Both the position numbers and the translations under genes were made by a program. The notes under the pieces are model-generated. The model made no database searches. It was not told the DNA's origin and worked only from the letters and a program-made list of their open reading frames with translations. Of a DNA stretch of 64,000 bases, positions 52,746 to 61,711 are shown in pieces. The first letter of the stretch is position 1, and each line of letters starts with the position of its first letter. The stretch lies in the NCBI GenBank assembly GCA_002491945.1, contig DKWX01000042.1, forward strand, positions 63,245 through 127,244, given 5' to 3'. The stretch comes from Porphyromonadaceae bacterium UBA7141. Its GTDB lineage: Bacteria > Bacteroidota > Bacteroidia > Bacteroidales > Muribaculaceae.

Positions 52746-54128
52746 TTATTTGTTTTTAATGATCTGGGCCATGAATTCGGCTTCGCAGACTATCTTCTCA
52801 CCCACGAAGGCGTAACCCTTCACCACCGCGCAGCCACGGCGTATCTCTGTCATGAGGCTCACTGAAAGTATCAGAGTGTTGCCGGGCACCACCTTCTGAC
52901 GGAATTTCACATTGTCGATTTTCAGGAAGTAGGTGGAATATTTTTCGGGCTCGTCAAGATTGTTAAGCACCATCACGCCGGCTGCCTGTGCCATCGCCTC
53001 TATCTGCAGCACGCCGGGCATCACAGGTTCCTGAGGGAAATGTCCCTGGAAGAAAGGCTCGTTGACGGTGACATTCTTGATGGCCACACAATGCCTGCGG
53101 TCGATTTCTATCACTTTGTCGATAAGCAGGAAGGGATAGCGGTGAGGCAACATCCCGCGTATGCCGTCAATATCAATCAGCGGGGCCAGGTTGGGATTGT
53201 AGATGGGGGCCTGCACCTCGGTGTGCTTCACTTCTTTGCGGAGCATACGCGCAAATCCGCTGTTGACTGTATGGCCGGGACGTATGGCTACTACGCGCCC
53301 CTTCAGCGGACGCCCCACAAGGGCAAGGTCGCCGATCAGGTCCATCAGTTTGTGACGGGCCGGCTCATTGTCCCATTTCAGAGGTTTGGGATTGATGTAA
53401 CCCATCTCTTTGAGCTGCACGTGAGGCACTTTGACCAAATCGCATATGGCATCGATATGCTCCTGAGATACGGGCTGGTCGTAGATCACTATGGCATTGT
53501 CGAGGTCGCCTCCTTTGATAAGCCCGTGCTGCAACAGTCCCTCTATCTCGCGGACGAATACGAATGTGCGGGCGCTGGCCACTTTCTTATGGAAGTCTGC
53601 CAGATCATCAAGTATGGCAAATTGGTTGGGGAGAACAGGTGAATTATACTCTACCATCACCTCGACGCTAAATCCGTCGTCGGGATAAATAATGATTGAG
53701 CTTCCTGTAGCCTCATCCTTATATTTTGTCTTGCTCTTTATGATGTAGTAATCTTTCTCCTTTTCAAGTTCTTCGAACCCCACTCGCTCCAGATTCTCGA
53801 TATAGGGGAGCGCCGAACCGTCGAGAATCGGCATCTCCGCGCCGTTAATCTCAATCAGGCAGTTGTCGACCTGCGATGCGTAGAGTGCCGCCATGGCATG
53901 TTCGATTGTGGATACACGCACGTCGCCGACGCCGATTACGGTGCCGCGGGTCGTGTCGACCACTTTTTCGGCAAGCGCCGGTATCTCGGGCTGGCCTTCC
54001 AGATCCATGCGCTTGAAACGTATGCCGAAGTCGGCCGGTGCGGGGCGGAATGTGGCCTTGCGCACTTCTCCCGAGTGGAGTGTCTTCCCTTCGAGACTGA
54101 AGGAGTCCTTGATTGTAAGCTGATTCAT
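52746..54128 (-). CDS. lpxC-fabZ: Bifunctional LpxC-FabZ: UDP-3-O-acyl-GlcNAc deacetylase / 3-hydroxyacyl-ACP dehydratase
   Basis: This 460-residue fusion is a Bacteroidetes/Chlorobi hallmark. Residues 1 to about 305 are LpxC, the zinc deacetylase committing to lipid A, with SLEGKTLHSGE, VSTIEHAMAALYA and the zinc-site motif HKLMDLIGD. From about residue 315 FabZ follows, with LPHRYPFLLIDKV, the catalytic His in FFQGHFPQEPVMPGV and QIEAMAQAAG. FabZ dehydrates hydroxyacyl-ACPs in fatty-acid synthesis, so the fusion balances the two pathways that share the substrate. It lies between lpxD and lpxA. Confidence 0.97.
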   Translation of the reverse strand: MNQLTIKDSFSLEGKTLHSGEVRKATFRPAPADFGIRFKRMDLEGQPEIPALAEKVVDTTRGTVIGVGDVRVSTIEHAMAALYASQVDNCLIEINGAEMPILDGSALPYIENLERVGFEELEKEKDYYIIKSKTKYKDEATGSSIIIYPDDGFSVEVMVEYNSPVLPNQFAILDDLADFHKKVASARTFVFVREIEGLLQHGLIKGGDLDNAIVIYDQPVSQEHIDAICDLVKVPHVQLKEMGYINPKPLKWDNEPARHKLMDLIGDLALVGRPLKGRVVAIRPGHTVNSGFARMLRKEVKHTEVQAPIYNPNLAPLIDIDGIRGMLPHRYPFLLIDKVIEIDRRHCVAIKNVTVNEPFFQGHFPQEPVMPGVLQIEAMAQAAGVMVLNNLDEPEKYSTYFLKIDNVKFRQKVVPGNTLILSVSLMTEIRRGCAVVKGYAFVGEKIVCEAEFMAQIIKNK

Positions 54129-54244
54129 TTCTATTTGTTGGGTTGTTTGTTGTCGTTGTGTGTGTGTTATGTAGGCCGACGCCGCGCTTTACAAACCCGG
54201 CGAGGAGCGAAGGGACGGTTATATCCTGACTCTCGCTTGCAGTT

Positions 54245-55243
54245 TTATTTGTCTGGGGAAGCGAATAGTTCCTCAAGACGCTTCAGATAGACCTGTGTCC
54301 TGGCAAAACGTCGGGCCTCGACGGCCGGATAGCCGATAAGGCGCTGCCCGTCGCCGACTGAGTTGGGAATACCTGACTGGGCACCGAACTCGTTATGGTT
54401 GCCCACGCGGATATGTCCGGCAAAGCCGCATTGTCCGCCCACACGGTTGCCATGACCTATATGTGTGCTGCCTGCGACTCCGGTCTGCGCGGCGAATACA
54501 TTGCCACGCCCTATCTCTACGTTGTGCGCCACCTGGATGAGATTGTCGAGTTTGGTGCCTGCGCCGATCACGGTATGTCCGAATGTGGCGCGGTCTATGC
54601 AGGTGTTGGCTCCGATCTCCACATCATCCTCTATCACGACGTTGCCGATCTGAGGTATTTTCTCGTATATGTCTCCTTTAGGGGCGAAACCGAAACCGTC
54701 GGCTCCCACTACCGCGCCAGAGTGTACGATGCAGCGGGCGCCTATGACGCACCCTTCGTATACCTTCACTCCAGGGCGAAGCACCGTGCCCTCGCCTATG
54801 ACGCATCCTGCCCCGACATAGCATTGCGGATAGATGCTCGCTCCTTTTGCTATCTTCGCTCCTTCACCTATGTATGCGAATGCTCCGATATATACTCCGT
54901 CGGCCACTTCGGCCGACGCCGCTATGTGCGACGGCTGCTCTATCCCCGAGGGGCGCGGCTTCATGCTCTCGAAGGCCGTCAGCAGCTCGGCAAGAGCCGA
55001 GTATGGATCGGCGACCCTTATCAACACCGGACGCACCGCATCTCCGGCTTCAAAATCGTTTCCGACCAGCACGGCCGAGGCCTGCGTCGTGTGGATAAAA
55101 TGGGCGTATTTCGGATTGGCTATAAATGTAATCTGACCCTCTCCGGCCTCTTCTATCTTGCCGAAGCCGGTGAGTGCCAGCTCCCCGTCTCCTTCCACTC
55201 TGCCTCCGGTCAGAGAGGCTATCATATTAGGCGTTACTTTCAT
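54245..55243 (-). CDS. lpxD: UDP-3-O-acylglucosamine N-acyltransferase
   Basis: LpxD adds the second acyl chain in lipid A synthesis. The 332-residue protein has an N-terminal uridine-binding domain (about 1-95, [16 protein letters not shown]). A left-handed beta helix follows, with repeats such as [20 protein letters not shown] and the catalytic His in [11 protein letters not shown]. The C-terminal helix ends [10 protein letters not shown]. It is first in the lpxD-lpxC/fabZ-lpxA-MFS run. The 441-bp divergent gap to mce contains the mce promoter; no convincing lpxD promoter was found. Confidence 0.95.
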   Translation of the reverse strand: MKVTPNMIASLTGGRVEGDGELALTGFGKIEEAGEGQITFIANPKYAHFIHTTQASAVLVGNDFEAGDAVRPVLIRVADPYSALAELLTAFESMKPRPSGIEQPSHIAASAEVADGVYIGAFAYIGEGAKIAKGASIYPQCYVGAGCVIGEGTVLRPGVKVYEGCVIGARCIVHSGAVVGADGFGFAPKGDIYEKIPQIGNVVIEDDVEIGANTCIDRATFGHTVIGAGTKLDNLIQVAHNVEIGRGNVFAAQTGVAGSTHIGHGNRVGGQCGFAGHIRVGNHNEFGAQSGIPNSVGDGQRLIGYPAVEARRFARTQVYLKRLEELFASPDK

Positions 55244-55550
55244 ATCTTCGATTCATGCATCACTGCCTCCCGCAGGGATGATACCCAGGCAGTCGAAGAG
55301 AGCGGAGAGAGGGGTGTGAAGGCCGCGATGCTTGTTTCTAAAATTTTTCATCTCACGTCTGACGAAGATGAGTTTTCAATCTGCAAATATCGTAATTTTT
55401 TTTGGATTTTCCATTCTTTATGCCCCTATTTCAACGTCAAATACCCAATTTTGAGGAATATCGGGGGGTTATGAGTATGATTGTTGGCTTACCTTATAAA
55501 AAATAGTGAAAAAAATCATGACATTCTGTTGATAAACATCCTAAAAAGAT

Positions 55551-55581
55551 TTGGCAGTCTAAACCAAAATTTCTAATTTTG
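55551..55581 (+). promoter_or_regulatory. Bacteroidetes-type promoter for the mce-mmd operon
   Basis: TTTG (55551-55554), 19 bp and TAATTTTG (55574-55581) match the consensus. The mce ATG is about 100 bp downstream. The upstream part of the lpxD-mce gap is AT-rich and otherwise featureless. Confidence 0.8.
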
Positions 55582-55684
55582 CCATTCAGATAGAGAGTCC
55601 GCTCAGGATTCCCTGCGGGTTGCCCGTCAGGACGACCCTCCCGACTTTGAATATTCTAACTTTAAATTTAAACGAGACATTCTT

Positions 55685-56104
55685 ATGAAAATCTCCCACA
55701 TCGAACACATCGGCATCGCCGTGCCAAATCTTGAAGAGGCTATCAAGTATTATGAAAACGTTTTGGGCCTCAAGTGCTACAAGCAGGAGGTAGTGGCCGA
55801 CCAGAAGGTGACTACTGCTTTCTTCCAGCTCGGCGACACTAAAATCGAGCTGCTCGAAGCCACTTCGCCTGACTCGACAATCGCCAAGTTCATCGAGAAA
55901 AACGGCGGCAAGGGAGGTATGCACCACCTCGCTTTCGCTGTAGAAGACGGAGTGACCAACGCTCTGGCCGAATGTGAGGAGAAGGGTATCCGCACAATCG
56001 ACAAGGCTCCTCGCGCCGGCGCCGACGGCCTGCAGATCGCATTCCTCCACCCCAAATGCACTGAGGCCGTGCTCACAGAGCTCTGCGAGGACCCTAACAA
56101 ATAA
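55685..56104 (+). CDS. mce: Methylmalonyl-CoA epimerase
   Basis: The enzyme interconverts (R)- and (S)-methylmalonyl-CoA, linking succinate to propionate formation. The 139-residue vicinal-oxygen-chelate protein has metal ligands His in HIEHIGIAV, Glu in KIELLEA and His in MHHLAFAV, and ends with AFLHPK. It is first in the operon; the mutase genes mutA/mutB are not in the window. An intercistronic hairpin separates it from mmdA. Confidence 0.95.
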   Translation: MKISHIEHIGIAVPNLEEAIKYYENVLGLKCYKQEVVADQKVTTAFFQLGDTKIELLEATSPDSTIAKFIEKNGGKGGMHHLAFAVEDGVTNALAECEEKGIRTIDKAPRAGADGLQIAFLHPKCTEAVLTELCEDPNK

Positions 56105-56123
56105 TCCGAATCCAATTACATCT

Positions 56124-56176
56124 GGGATTGAGACCCGCCTGCGGCCAAATGCCACGCTCTGACGGGACTCAATCCC
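56124..56176 (+). other. Intercistronic hairpin between mce and mmdA
   Basis: GGGATTGAGACCCG (56124-56137) pairs with CGGGACTCAATCCC (56163-56176) with one mismatch around a 25-base loop. No T-run follows. It may stabilise or attenuate the transcript so that mce and mmdA are made at different levels. Confidence 0.5.
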
Positions 56177-56202
56177 GCTTCCCATTTTTACTCAACATAA
56201 TC

Positions 56203-57756
56203 ATGAGCAAACAATCAGAAAAAATCCAGGAACTTATCGCCAAGCGTGCCGAGGCTCGTCTGGGCGGTGGCGAAAAGGCTATTGAAAAGCAGCACCAGCG
56301 CGGCAAATATACTGCCCGCGAACGCATCGCACAGCTGCTTGACGAAGGGAGCTTCGAGGAGCTCGACATGTTCGTCACCCACCGCTGCACCAACTTCGGA
56401 CAGGATAAGAAACATATTCTCGGCGACGGCGTGGTGACCGGCTTCGGCACCATCGAGGGTCGTCTGGTATACGTTTTCGCCCAGGATTTCACAGTATTCG
56501 GTGGCTCTCTCTCGGAGACAATGGCCCTCAAAATCTGCAAGGTCATGGATATGGCCATGAAGATGGGTGCCCCGGTAATCGGCCTCAATGACTCGGGCGG
56601 TGCCCGTATTCAGGAAGGCATCAACGCTCTGGCCGGCTATTCCGAAATCTTCCAGCGTAATATTCTCGCTTCCGGAGTAGTGCCTCAGATTTCCGCAATA
56701 CTCGGCCCCTGCGCCGGTGGCGCGGTCTACAGCCCGGCTCTGACCGACTTCACTATCATGGTGAAGGGTATTTCTTATATGTTCCTCACAGGCCCGTCGG
56801 TGGTGAAGACTGTCACTGGCGAGGATGTGACTCAGGAACAGCTCGGTGGCGCAAGCGTTCACGCCTCAAAGAGCGGCGTGACTCATTTCGCCTGCGAGGA
56901 CGGTGAGGAAGCTCTCATGCTTATCCGCAAGCTTATCAGCTATATCCCTCAGAACAACCTCGAAGAGACCCCCCTCGTGGACTGCGATGACCCGATCGAC
57001 CGCCTGGAGGACGACCTCAATGAGATTATCCCCGACAGCCCGAAACGTTCTTACGACATGTATGACGTTATCGGGAAAATCATCGACAACGGCGAATTCC
57101 TTGAGGTGCAGCCCGACTATGCCAAGAACATTATCACTGGCTTCGCCCGTTTCAACGGTCAGGCTGTGGGTGTCGTGGCCAACCAGCCCAAAGTGCTCGC
57201 CGGCGTGCTCGACTCCAACGCTTCGCGCAAGGGTGCCCGATTCGTGCGCTTCTGCGATGCCTTCAATATCCCGCTGGTCACTCTGGTCGACGTGCCCGGA
57301 TTCCTGCCCGGCACGGGTCAGGAATACAACGGCGTAATCCTGCACGGCGCAAAGCTGCTCTACGCATATGGAGAGGCCACTGTGCCTAAAGTCACAGTGA
57401 CTCTGCGTAAGAGCTACGGCGGCTCCCACATCGTGATGAGCTGCAAGCAGCTCCGCGGCGACGTCAACTATGCATGGCCCACCGCTGAAATCGCTGTGAT
57501 GGGCGCGGAAGGTGCTGTCGGCGTTCTATATGCCAAGGAGGCCAAGAATCATGAGAATCCCGCCAAATATCTTCAGGAGAAGCAGGATGAATACACCAAT
57601 CTCTTCGCCAACCCCTACAATGCCGCGAAGTATGGCTATATCGATGATGTGATCGAGCCTCGCAACACTCGCTTCCGCATCATCCGCGCTCTGCAGATGC
57701 TTGCCACCAAGAAAGTGCAGAATCCGCCTAAGAAACATGGCAACATCCCTCTGTAA
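56203..57756 (+). CDS. mmdA: Methylmalonyl-CoA decarboxylase carboxyltransferase (alpha) subunit
   Basis: This subunit moves the carboxyl group of methylmalonyl-CoA to biotin, giving propionyl-CoA. The 517-residue protein starts [18 protein letters not shown] and has a double crotonase fold. Motifs include [60 protein letters not shown] and the C-terminal [10 protein letters not shown]. The open frame extends upstream through the hairpin, which supports the internal ATG. Propionyl-CoA carboxylase beta is a close homologue, but the downstream OadG-like, biotin and MmdB genes indicate the decarboxylase. Confidence 0.94.
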   Translation: MSKQSEKIQELIAKRAEARLGGGEKAIEKQHQRGKYTARERIAQLLDEGSFEELDMFVTHRCTNFGQDKKHILGDGVVTGFGTIEGRLVYVFAQDFTVFGGSLSETMALKICKVMDMAMKMGAPVIGLNDSGGARIQEGINALAGYSEIFQRNILASGVVPQISAILGPCAGGAVYSPALTDFTIMVKGISYMFLTGPSVVKTVTGEDVTQEQLGGASVHASKSGVTHFACEDGEEALMLIRKLISYIPQNNLEETPLVDCDDPIDRLEDDLNEIIPDSPKRSYDMYDVIGKIIDNGEFLEVQPDYAKNIITGFARFNGQAVGVVANQPKVLAGVLDSNASRKGARFVRFCDAFNIPLVTLVDVPGFLPGTGQEYNGVILHGAKLLYAYGEATVPKVTVTLRKSYGGSHIVMSCKQLRGDVNYAWPTAEIAVMGAEGAVGVLYAKEAKNHENPAKYLQEKQDEYTNLFANPYNAAKYGYIDDVIEPRNTRFRIIRALQMLATKKVQNPPKKHGNIPL

Positions 57757-57776
57757 ATCCAGTAAAATCCCAGACA

Positions 57777-58403
57777 ATGCTGAAAAAATCAATTCTTTCG
57801 GCCTCTTTCTGTCTCATGCTGCTCGTCGGCTCGCCGGCGGCGGCATGGGCACAGGATGCGGCCGACAGCCGCGCTCCTTATGAGGAGGTACAGGCACTGC
57901 CCGACGGTCAGGAAGCCGTGATGAGCGAGGCCGTACCCTCGGAGGAGGTAAACACAGTCGAGGTGAGCCAGGAGGCTCGGAAGATGTCGCAGGCCGAAAA
58001 AGCCCAGAACGTAAAAGAGAACGACTCCTGGGGAGGCGCTATCACCATTATAGCCATGTGCATCGTGGTGGGAGCTCTCGTGCTGCTAAGCATCTTCTTC
58101 CTCGGATTCGGCAAAATCTCAGAGAAGCTCCTCTCGCAGAAGAAACTTGAGGCTCACGGCAAGACCATCGATGATGTCGATGACGACCATGAGCACGTGG
58201 ATTCCGGTGAGGTGATAGCGGCTATCTCAATGGCGCTGGCCGAGCATTTCAACGACCAGCATGATATGGAGGATACAATCCTCACTATCCGCCGGATGCG
58301 ACGCGCTTATTCTCCCTGGAATTCAAAAATCTACAATCTCCGCGAGAATCCCGCGCTCCACCGCAACGCCCCGCGCCCGATGCCGGTCAGCAAAAACAAA
58401 TAA
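57777..58403 (+). CDS. OadG-family gamma/delta-like subunit of the decarboxylase
   Basis: The 208-residue protein has a signal-like N-terminus (MLKKSILSASFCLMLLVGSPAAAWAQ) and a polar acidic segment. One membrane helix follows (ITIIAMCIVVGALVLLSIFF, about residues 88-108), then a cytoplasmic tail with MALAEHFNDQHDMEDTILTI and WNSKIYNLRENP. OadG-type subunits assemble and stabilise the Na+-pumping complex. The N-terminal extension before the membrane helix is longer than in classical OadG. Position between mmdA and the biotin carrier supports the role. Confidence 0.82.
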   Translation: MLKKSILSASFCLMLLVGSPAAAWAQDAADSRAPYEEVQALPDGQEAVMSEAVPSEEVNTVEVSQEARKMSQAEKAQNVKENDSWGGAITIIAMCIVVGALVLLSIFFLGFGKISEKLLSQKKLEAHGKTIDDVDDDHEHVDSGEVIAAISMALAEHFNDQHDMEDTILTIRRMRRAYSPWNSKIYNLRENPALHRNAPRPMPVSKNK

Positions 58404-58442
58404 TTTCCCCACTACCCCACTCCTTTTTTCAATCAATACGAA

Positions 58443-58892
58443 ATGAAAGAATACAAGTATAAAATCAACGGCACCCGCTTCAATGTGGCCGTAGGCGATA
58501 TCGTCGACAATAAGGTGCACGTCGAGGTCAACGGCACCCCCTATGATGTGGAGCTCGAAAAGGCTCCCGCCGGCGCCAACAAGGTTTCTCCGCTCGTAAA
58601 GCCAAAGGCACCCGCCGCTGCTCCACGCACGGAGACAGGTGCGAAGGTTATATCAAAGCCCGCAGCTCCCGCGGGCCCCGGCACTTCTGTCAAGAGTCCA
58701 CTGCCCGGCACAATCATGAGCATCAATGTCAGCGAAGGACAGGCCGTAAAGGCAGGCGACACCGTATGTGTGCTTGAAGCCATGAAGATGGAGAACGATA
58801 TCCACTGCTCTGCTTCGGGCACTGTCAAGAAAATCCTCGTAGGCGTAGGCGACGCTATCCTGGAGGGCACTGACATTATGATTATTGAGTGA
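58443..58892 (+). CDS. mmdC: Biotin carrier protein subunit of methylmalonyl-CoA decarboxylase
   Basis: The 149-residue protein has an N-terminal segment of about 40 residues, an alanine/proline-rich linker (about 45-80) and a biotinyl domain. The domain carries the biotinylation motif LEAMKMEND, whose central Lys is the attachment site. It shuttles carboxybiotin between MmdA and the membrane subunit MmdB. Its place in the operon is diagnostic. Confidence 0.92.
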   Translation: MKEYKYKINGTRFNVAVGDIVDNKVHVEVNGTPYDVELEKAPAGANKVSPLVKPKAPAAAPRTETGAKVISKPAAPAGPGTSVKSPLPGTIMSINVSEGQAVKAGDTVCVLEAMKMENDIHCSASGTVKKILVGVGDAILEGTDIMIIE

Positions 58893-58941
58893 TAACAACC
58901 GTCGTTTATAACTGACACAACTTTAACTATACATCATTCTA

Positions 58942-60105
58942 ATGTTATTGCTCAGTTCTTTCTCCGCATTTCTGGAGGATTCGCTGACCACATTCTGGAA
59001 TTTCACCGGTTTCGCCAACTGCGAATGGGGAAATATCATTATGCTGGCTGTCGGCTGCTTCTTCGTATGGCTCGCCATCAAGAAGAATTTCGAACCGCTG
59101 CTGCTCGTACCCATCGGTTTCGGCATGCTGCTCGGTAATATTCCTTTCCAGCCCGGCATGGAAATCGGCATCTATGAGGAGGGTTCGGTGCTGAACATCC
59201 TCTATAACGGTGTCGAGAAGGGTTGGTATCCGCCGCTGATTTTCCTCGGCATCGGTGCCATGACCGACTTCTCGGCTCTTCTGGCCAACCCCAAACTCAT
59301 GGTGATCGGCGCCTGCGCCCAGTTCGGCATCTTCGGTGCCTATATGCTTTCGCTGCTCGTGGGATTCGACCCGCTTTCTGCCGGCTGTGCGGCCATCATC
59401 GGCGGTGCCGACGGCCCGACTGCAATCTTTACCACTTCGAAGCTCAATCCGAAACTTCTCGGTGCCGTGGCGGTGTCGGCTTATTCCTATATGGCTCTTA
59501 TCCCGCTTATCCAGCCCCCGCTGATGCGATTCTTCACCACTGAGAAGGAGCGTCTGATTAAGATGAAACCTGCACGTGTGGTAAGCCAGAACGAGAAAAT
59601 CATCTTCCCGATTGTGGGCCTGCTGCTCACCTGCTTTGTGGTACCATCGGGTATCCCGTTGCTCGGCATGCTCTTCTTCGGCAACCTGCTGCGTGAGTCG
59701 GGCGTGACAACACGTCTGGCCAAGACAGCCCAGAACGCCATGACCGACATCATCACTATCCTGCTTGGCCTCACTGTGGGCGCATCGACTCAGGCCGATG
59801 TATTCCTGAGCTGGGATACGCTGAAAATCTTCGGTCTCGGATTCCTGGCTTTCATCATCGCATCGGCGGCCGGTGTGTTGAGCGTGAAGTTCTTCAACCT
59901 CTTCCTTGCGAAGAACAAGAAAATCAACCCGCTTATCGGCAACGCCGGCGTATCGGCTGTGCCGATGGCTGCACGCATCTCCAATAATGTAGGCCTGGAG
60001 TATGATCCCTCCAACTATCTGCTGATGCACGCCATGGGTCCCAACGTGGCCGGTGTGATCGGTTCGGCTGTAGCCGCAGGTGTCCTGCTCAGCTTCCTGG
60101 GTTAA
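58942..60105 (+). CDS. mmdB: Na+-translocating decarboxylase beta subunit
   Basis: This 387-residue integral membrane protein decarboxylates carboxybiotin and exports Na+. It shows the OadB/MmdB/GcdB signatures GNIIMLAVGCFFVWLAIKK, PPLIFLGIGAMTDFSALLAN, the ion-site segment GADGPTAIF and SAVPMAARISNN near the C-terminus, across 9-11 helices. It ends the operon before a strong terminator. Confidence 0.95.
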   Translation: MLLLSSFSAFLEDSLTTFWNFTGFANCEWGNIIMLAVGCFFVWLAIKKNFEPLLLVPIGFGMLLGNIPFQPGMEIGIYEEGSVLNILYNGVEKGWYPPLIFLGIGAMTDFSALLANPKLMVIGACAQFGIFGAYMLSLLVGFDPLSAGCAAIIGGADGPTAIFTTSKLNPKLLGAVAVSAYSYMALIPLIQPPLMRFFTTEKERLIKMKPARVVSQNEKIIFPIVGLLLTCFVVPSGIPLLGMLFFGNLLRESGVTTRLAKTAQNAMTDIITILLGLTVGASTQADVFLSWDTLKIFGLGFLAFIIASAAGVLSVKFFNLFLAKNKKINPLIGNAGVSAVPMAARISNNVGLEYDPSNYLLMHAMGPNVAGVIGSAVAAGVLLSFLG

Positions 60106-60170
60106 TTCCATTCAGCAATCCGACTATCGCTGTTTTCCCCTTCCGGGAGAACAATTACCTTTCATTATCA

Positions 60171-60212
60171 CGCCCCCTTCTGCCGCAGTAGGCAGAAGGG
60201 GGCGATTTCTTT
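60171..60212 (+). terminator. Terminator after mmdB
   Basis: A perfect 14-bp stem, CGCCCCCTTCTGCC / GGCAGAAGGGGGCG, with a 6-base loop is followed by ATTTCTTT. The remaining gap to 60376 includes a 12-bp palindrome ACAAATATTTGT (60336-60347) of unknown meaning. Confidence 0.85.
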
Positions 60213-60376
60213 ACACACCTGCTTTCGCTGTGGTGAGGATGGCCTCTCGGGCCTTAAAACCAATCCGGCGGCAAGCGAGGACACATGCATCACTGACCGC
60301 CGGTCAATATCCAATCGTCTTAGACCCCGGCCTTGACAAATATTTGTTTGGGGGGAAATGGGGTCGCTTTAATCAG

Positions 60377-60763
60377 TTAACGGTGCTGTCGGCCAAACAG
60401 ACGGGCCAGCCAGTTGCGGTCGTCGTCGTCATCATCTTCTTCATCCTCTTCAGTCCGGAAGTGCACGCGCAGCTCACTGTTGTTCTTATTTAGGAACAGT
60501 ATGTGGGAACGGAACACAAATGCCACCTGCCGGTCGAAATGCAGTATGGCATGAAGACTACGCACAAGGAAGCGACGGAACGGGCTATACTCCTCCATAT
60601 CGTTGAGCACGACTTCCGCTTTTGTCAGATCTTCTGAATCTACGGTCATGTCATGATGTTGCCGCAAAATATAAAGAGCCTCCGGAAGATTCAAATCATT
60701 TAAGTCTTTCGGTGGTTTACGGTTCTTCTTGTATATTTCCTGAATGACAGCGTCGGTTATCAT
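60377..60763 (-). CDS. Hypothetical protein with acidic stretch and basic tail
   Basis: I do not recognise this 128-residue protein. Residues 1-100 are mixed helix and strand with no membrane segment (ITDAVIQEIYKKNRKPPKDL to FVFRSHILFLNKNNSEL). A run of Glu and Asp (about 104-115) follows, and the tail RNWLARLFGRQHR is basic and amphipathic. It is the last gene of a minus-strand group with the pRiA4b-like protein, separated from it by about 270 bp containing a stem-loop. Confidence 0.6.
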   Translation of the reverse strand: MITDAVIQEIYKKNRKPPKDLNDLNLPEALYILRQHHDMTVDSEDLTKAEVVLNDMEEYSPFRRFLVRSLHAILHFDRQVAFVFRSHILFLNKNNSELRVHFRTEEDEEDDDDDDRNWLARLFGRQHR

Positions 60764-60929
60764 AGACTTCCCGCCGGTGGGGGGTTAAATGACTCTATTA
60801 TCATCAGGTATCCTCATCGACTCATCTTTAAAACAGTTGGGGTGGCGGATAGTTCACATCTTTATGCGTTTTTTTATCAATTTATTTATGCAGCCAGATA
60901 TCAGCATCTTTTCCGCCATCGATACGCGC

Positions 60930-60971
60930 CAACGGGCGTGTGCCGCATTCAAAACCGGCACACGCCCGTTG
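60930..60971. other. Strong stem-loop between minus-strand genes
   Basis: CAACGGGCGTGTGCCG (60930-60945) pairs perfectly with CGGCACACGCCCGTTG (60956-60971) around a 10-base loop. On the minus strand it follows the stop of the pRiA4b-like gene and may act as its terminator, although no clear T-run follows. Confidence 0.6.
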
Positions 60972-61034
60972 ACGTGATTGTGATGCCTGGTGGCGCGGTG
61001 GCGCCCCGTCTCCGGGGAGGGGGCGGCAGCAATA

Positions 61035-61568
61035 TTATTCGAAATCTATATCGTCGCTTAGACTGGCGATTTCATCATCATCAAACTGGTCGGCGCCATA
61101 GAATTCAACGTCAAGATCATCTTTCACCACAGTCGTTACCGGAGGAATGTCTTCGGCCGACTCGCTCTGCTGGGCTGGAGCCTTCCCACGCTTAAGTGTG
61201 CATATCGGGTCAAGAAGAGTGCGGCCCGGCACTATCTCCTTAAGTTCCATGAAGAAACTACGCTCCGTAAAGTAGTCGAACACGAACATCAGTTTCTGCC
61301 CCTCGTCTTCAAGGAACTCGCTGAGTGGAGTGTCGTCCATAAGCCATACGTCCTGATCCGATGAAGATCCCATATCTTCCAGTGTGATTTCTTCGTTGCG
61401 GCTCCAATCGTCATCGCAGATGAAAAAGGAATCGAGTTCATCTTTAGTGTAGCCTACTGAGTCAAGGATCACATTGCGGAGCTGCAGGAAGCTGGATTCT
61501 GAATCAATCTCTATTTCGCGAGCAAAGTTGCTCACTTCATCACTTACAAGTTTGAACTTATATACCAT
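61035..61568 (-). CDS. pRiA4b ORF-3 / IS1096 TnpR-like domain protein
   Basis: The 177-residue protein starts MVYKFKLVSDEVSNFAREI at 61568. The pattern of an FxLxSDEVxxFxREI strand, then FLQLRNVILDSVGYTKDELDSFF, then FDYFTERSFFMELKE, matches the PRiA4_ORF3 domain, a ubiquitin-like fold. That domain is named after plasmid and IS1096 passenger genes but is widespread as a chromosomal protein. An acidic tail follows. No transposase is nearby. Its function is unknown. An upstream in-frame ATG at 61613 exists. Confidence 0.75.
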   Translation of the reverse strand: MVYKFKLVSDEVSNFAREIEIDSESSFLQLRNVILDSVGYTKDELDSFFICDDDWSRNEEITLEDMGSSSDQDVWLMDDTPLSEFLEDEGQKLMFVFDYFTERSFFMELKEIVPGRTLLDPICTLKRGKAPAQQSESAEDIPPVTTVVKDDLDVEFYGADQFDDDEIASLSDDIDFE

Positions 61569-61711
61569 TGGTGTATATCGATATGTGTGTCGTCTGTCAT
61601 GTGTTGCGGACATATCACGACTGCGGAAGACGACTCACCTCTTGCGACGAGGGGCGCCTCCCGTAGTGTAGAATAGTCTGTGATTGCCGCAGATAGGCTT
61701 TTAAGATAGGA

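Noticed and set aside
54395..55474. 359-codon plus-strand frame opposite lpxD
   Set aside because: lpxD on the minus strand has full family motifs. The opposite frame has unnatural composition and no domain.
58945..60111. 388-codon open frame on the minus strand, opposite mmdB
   Set aside because: It is the antisense shadow of a clearly conserved membrane-protein gene. Its translation is rich in His, Glu, Gln and Arg with no recognisable motif.
61035..61568. Insertion sequence, suggested by the IS1096 TnpR-like domain
   Set aside because: There are no terminal repeats and no transposase, and the domain is common in stand-alone chromosomal genes.
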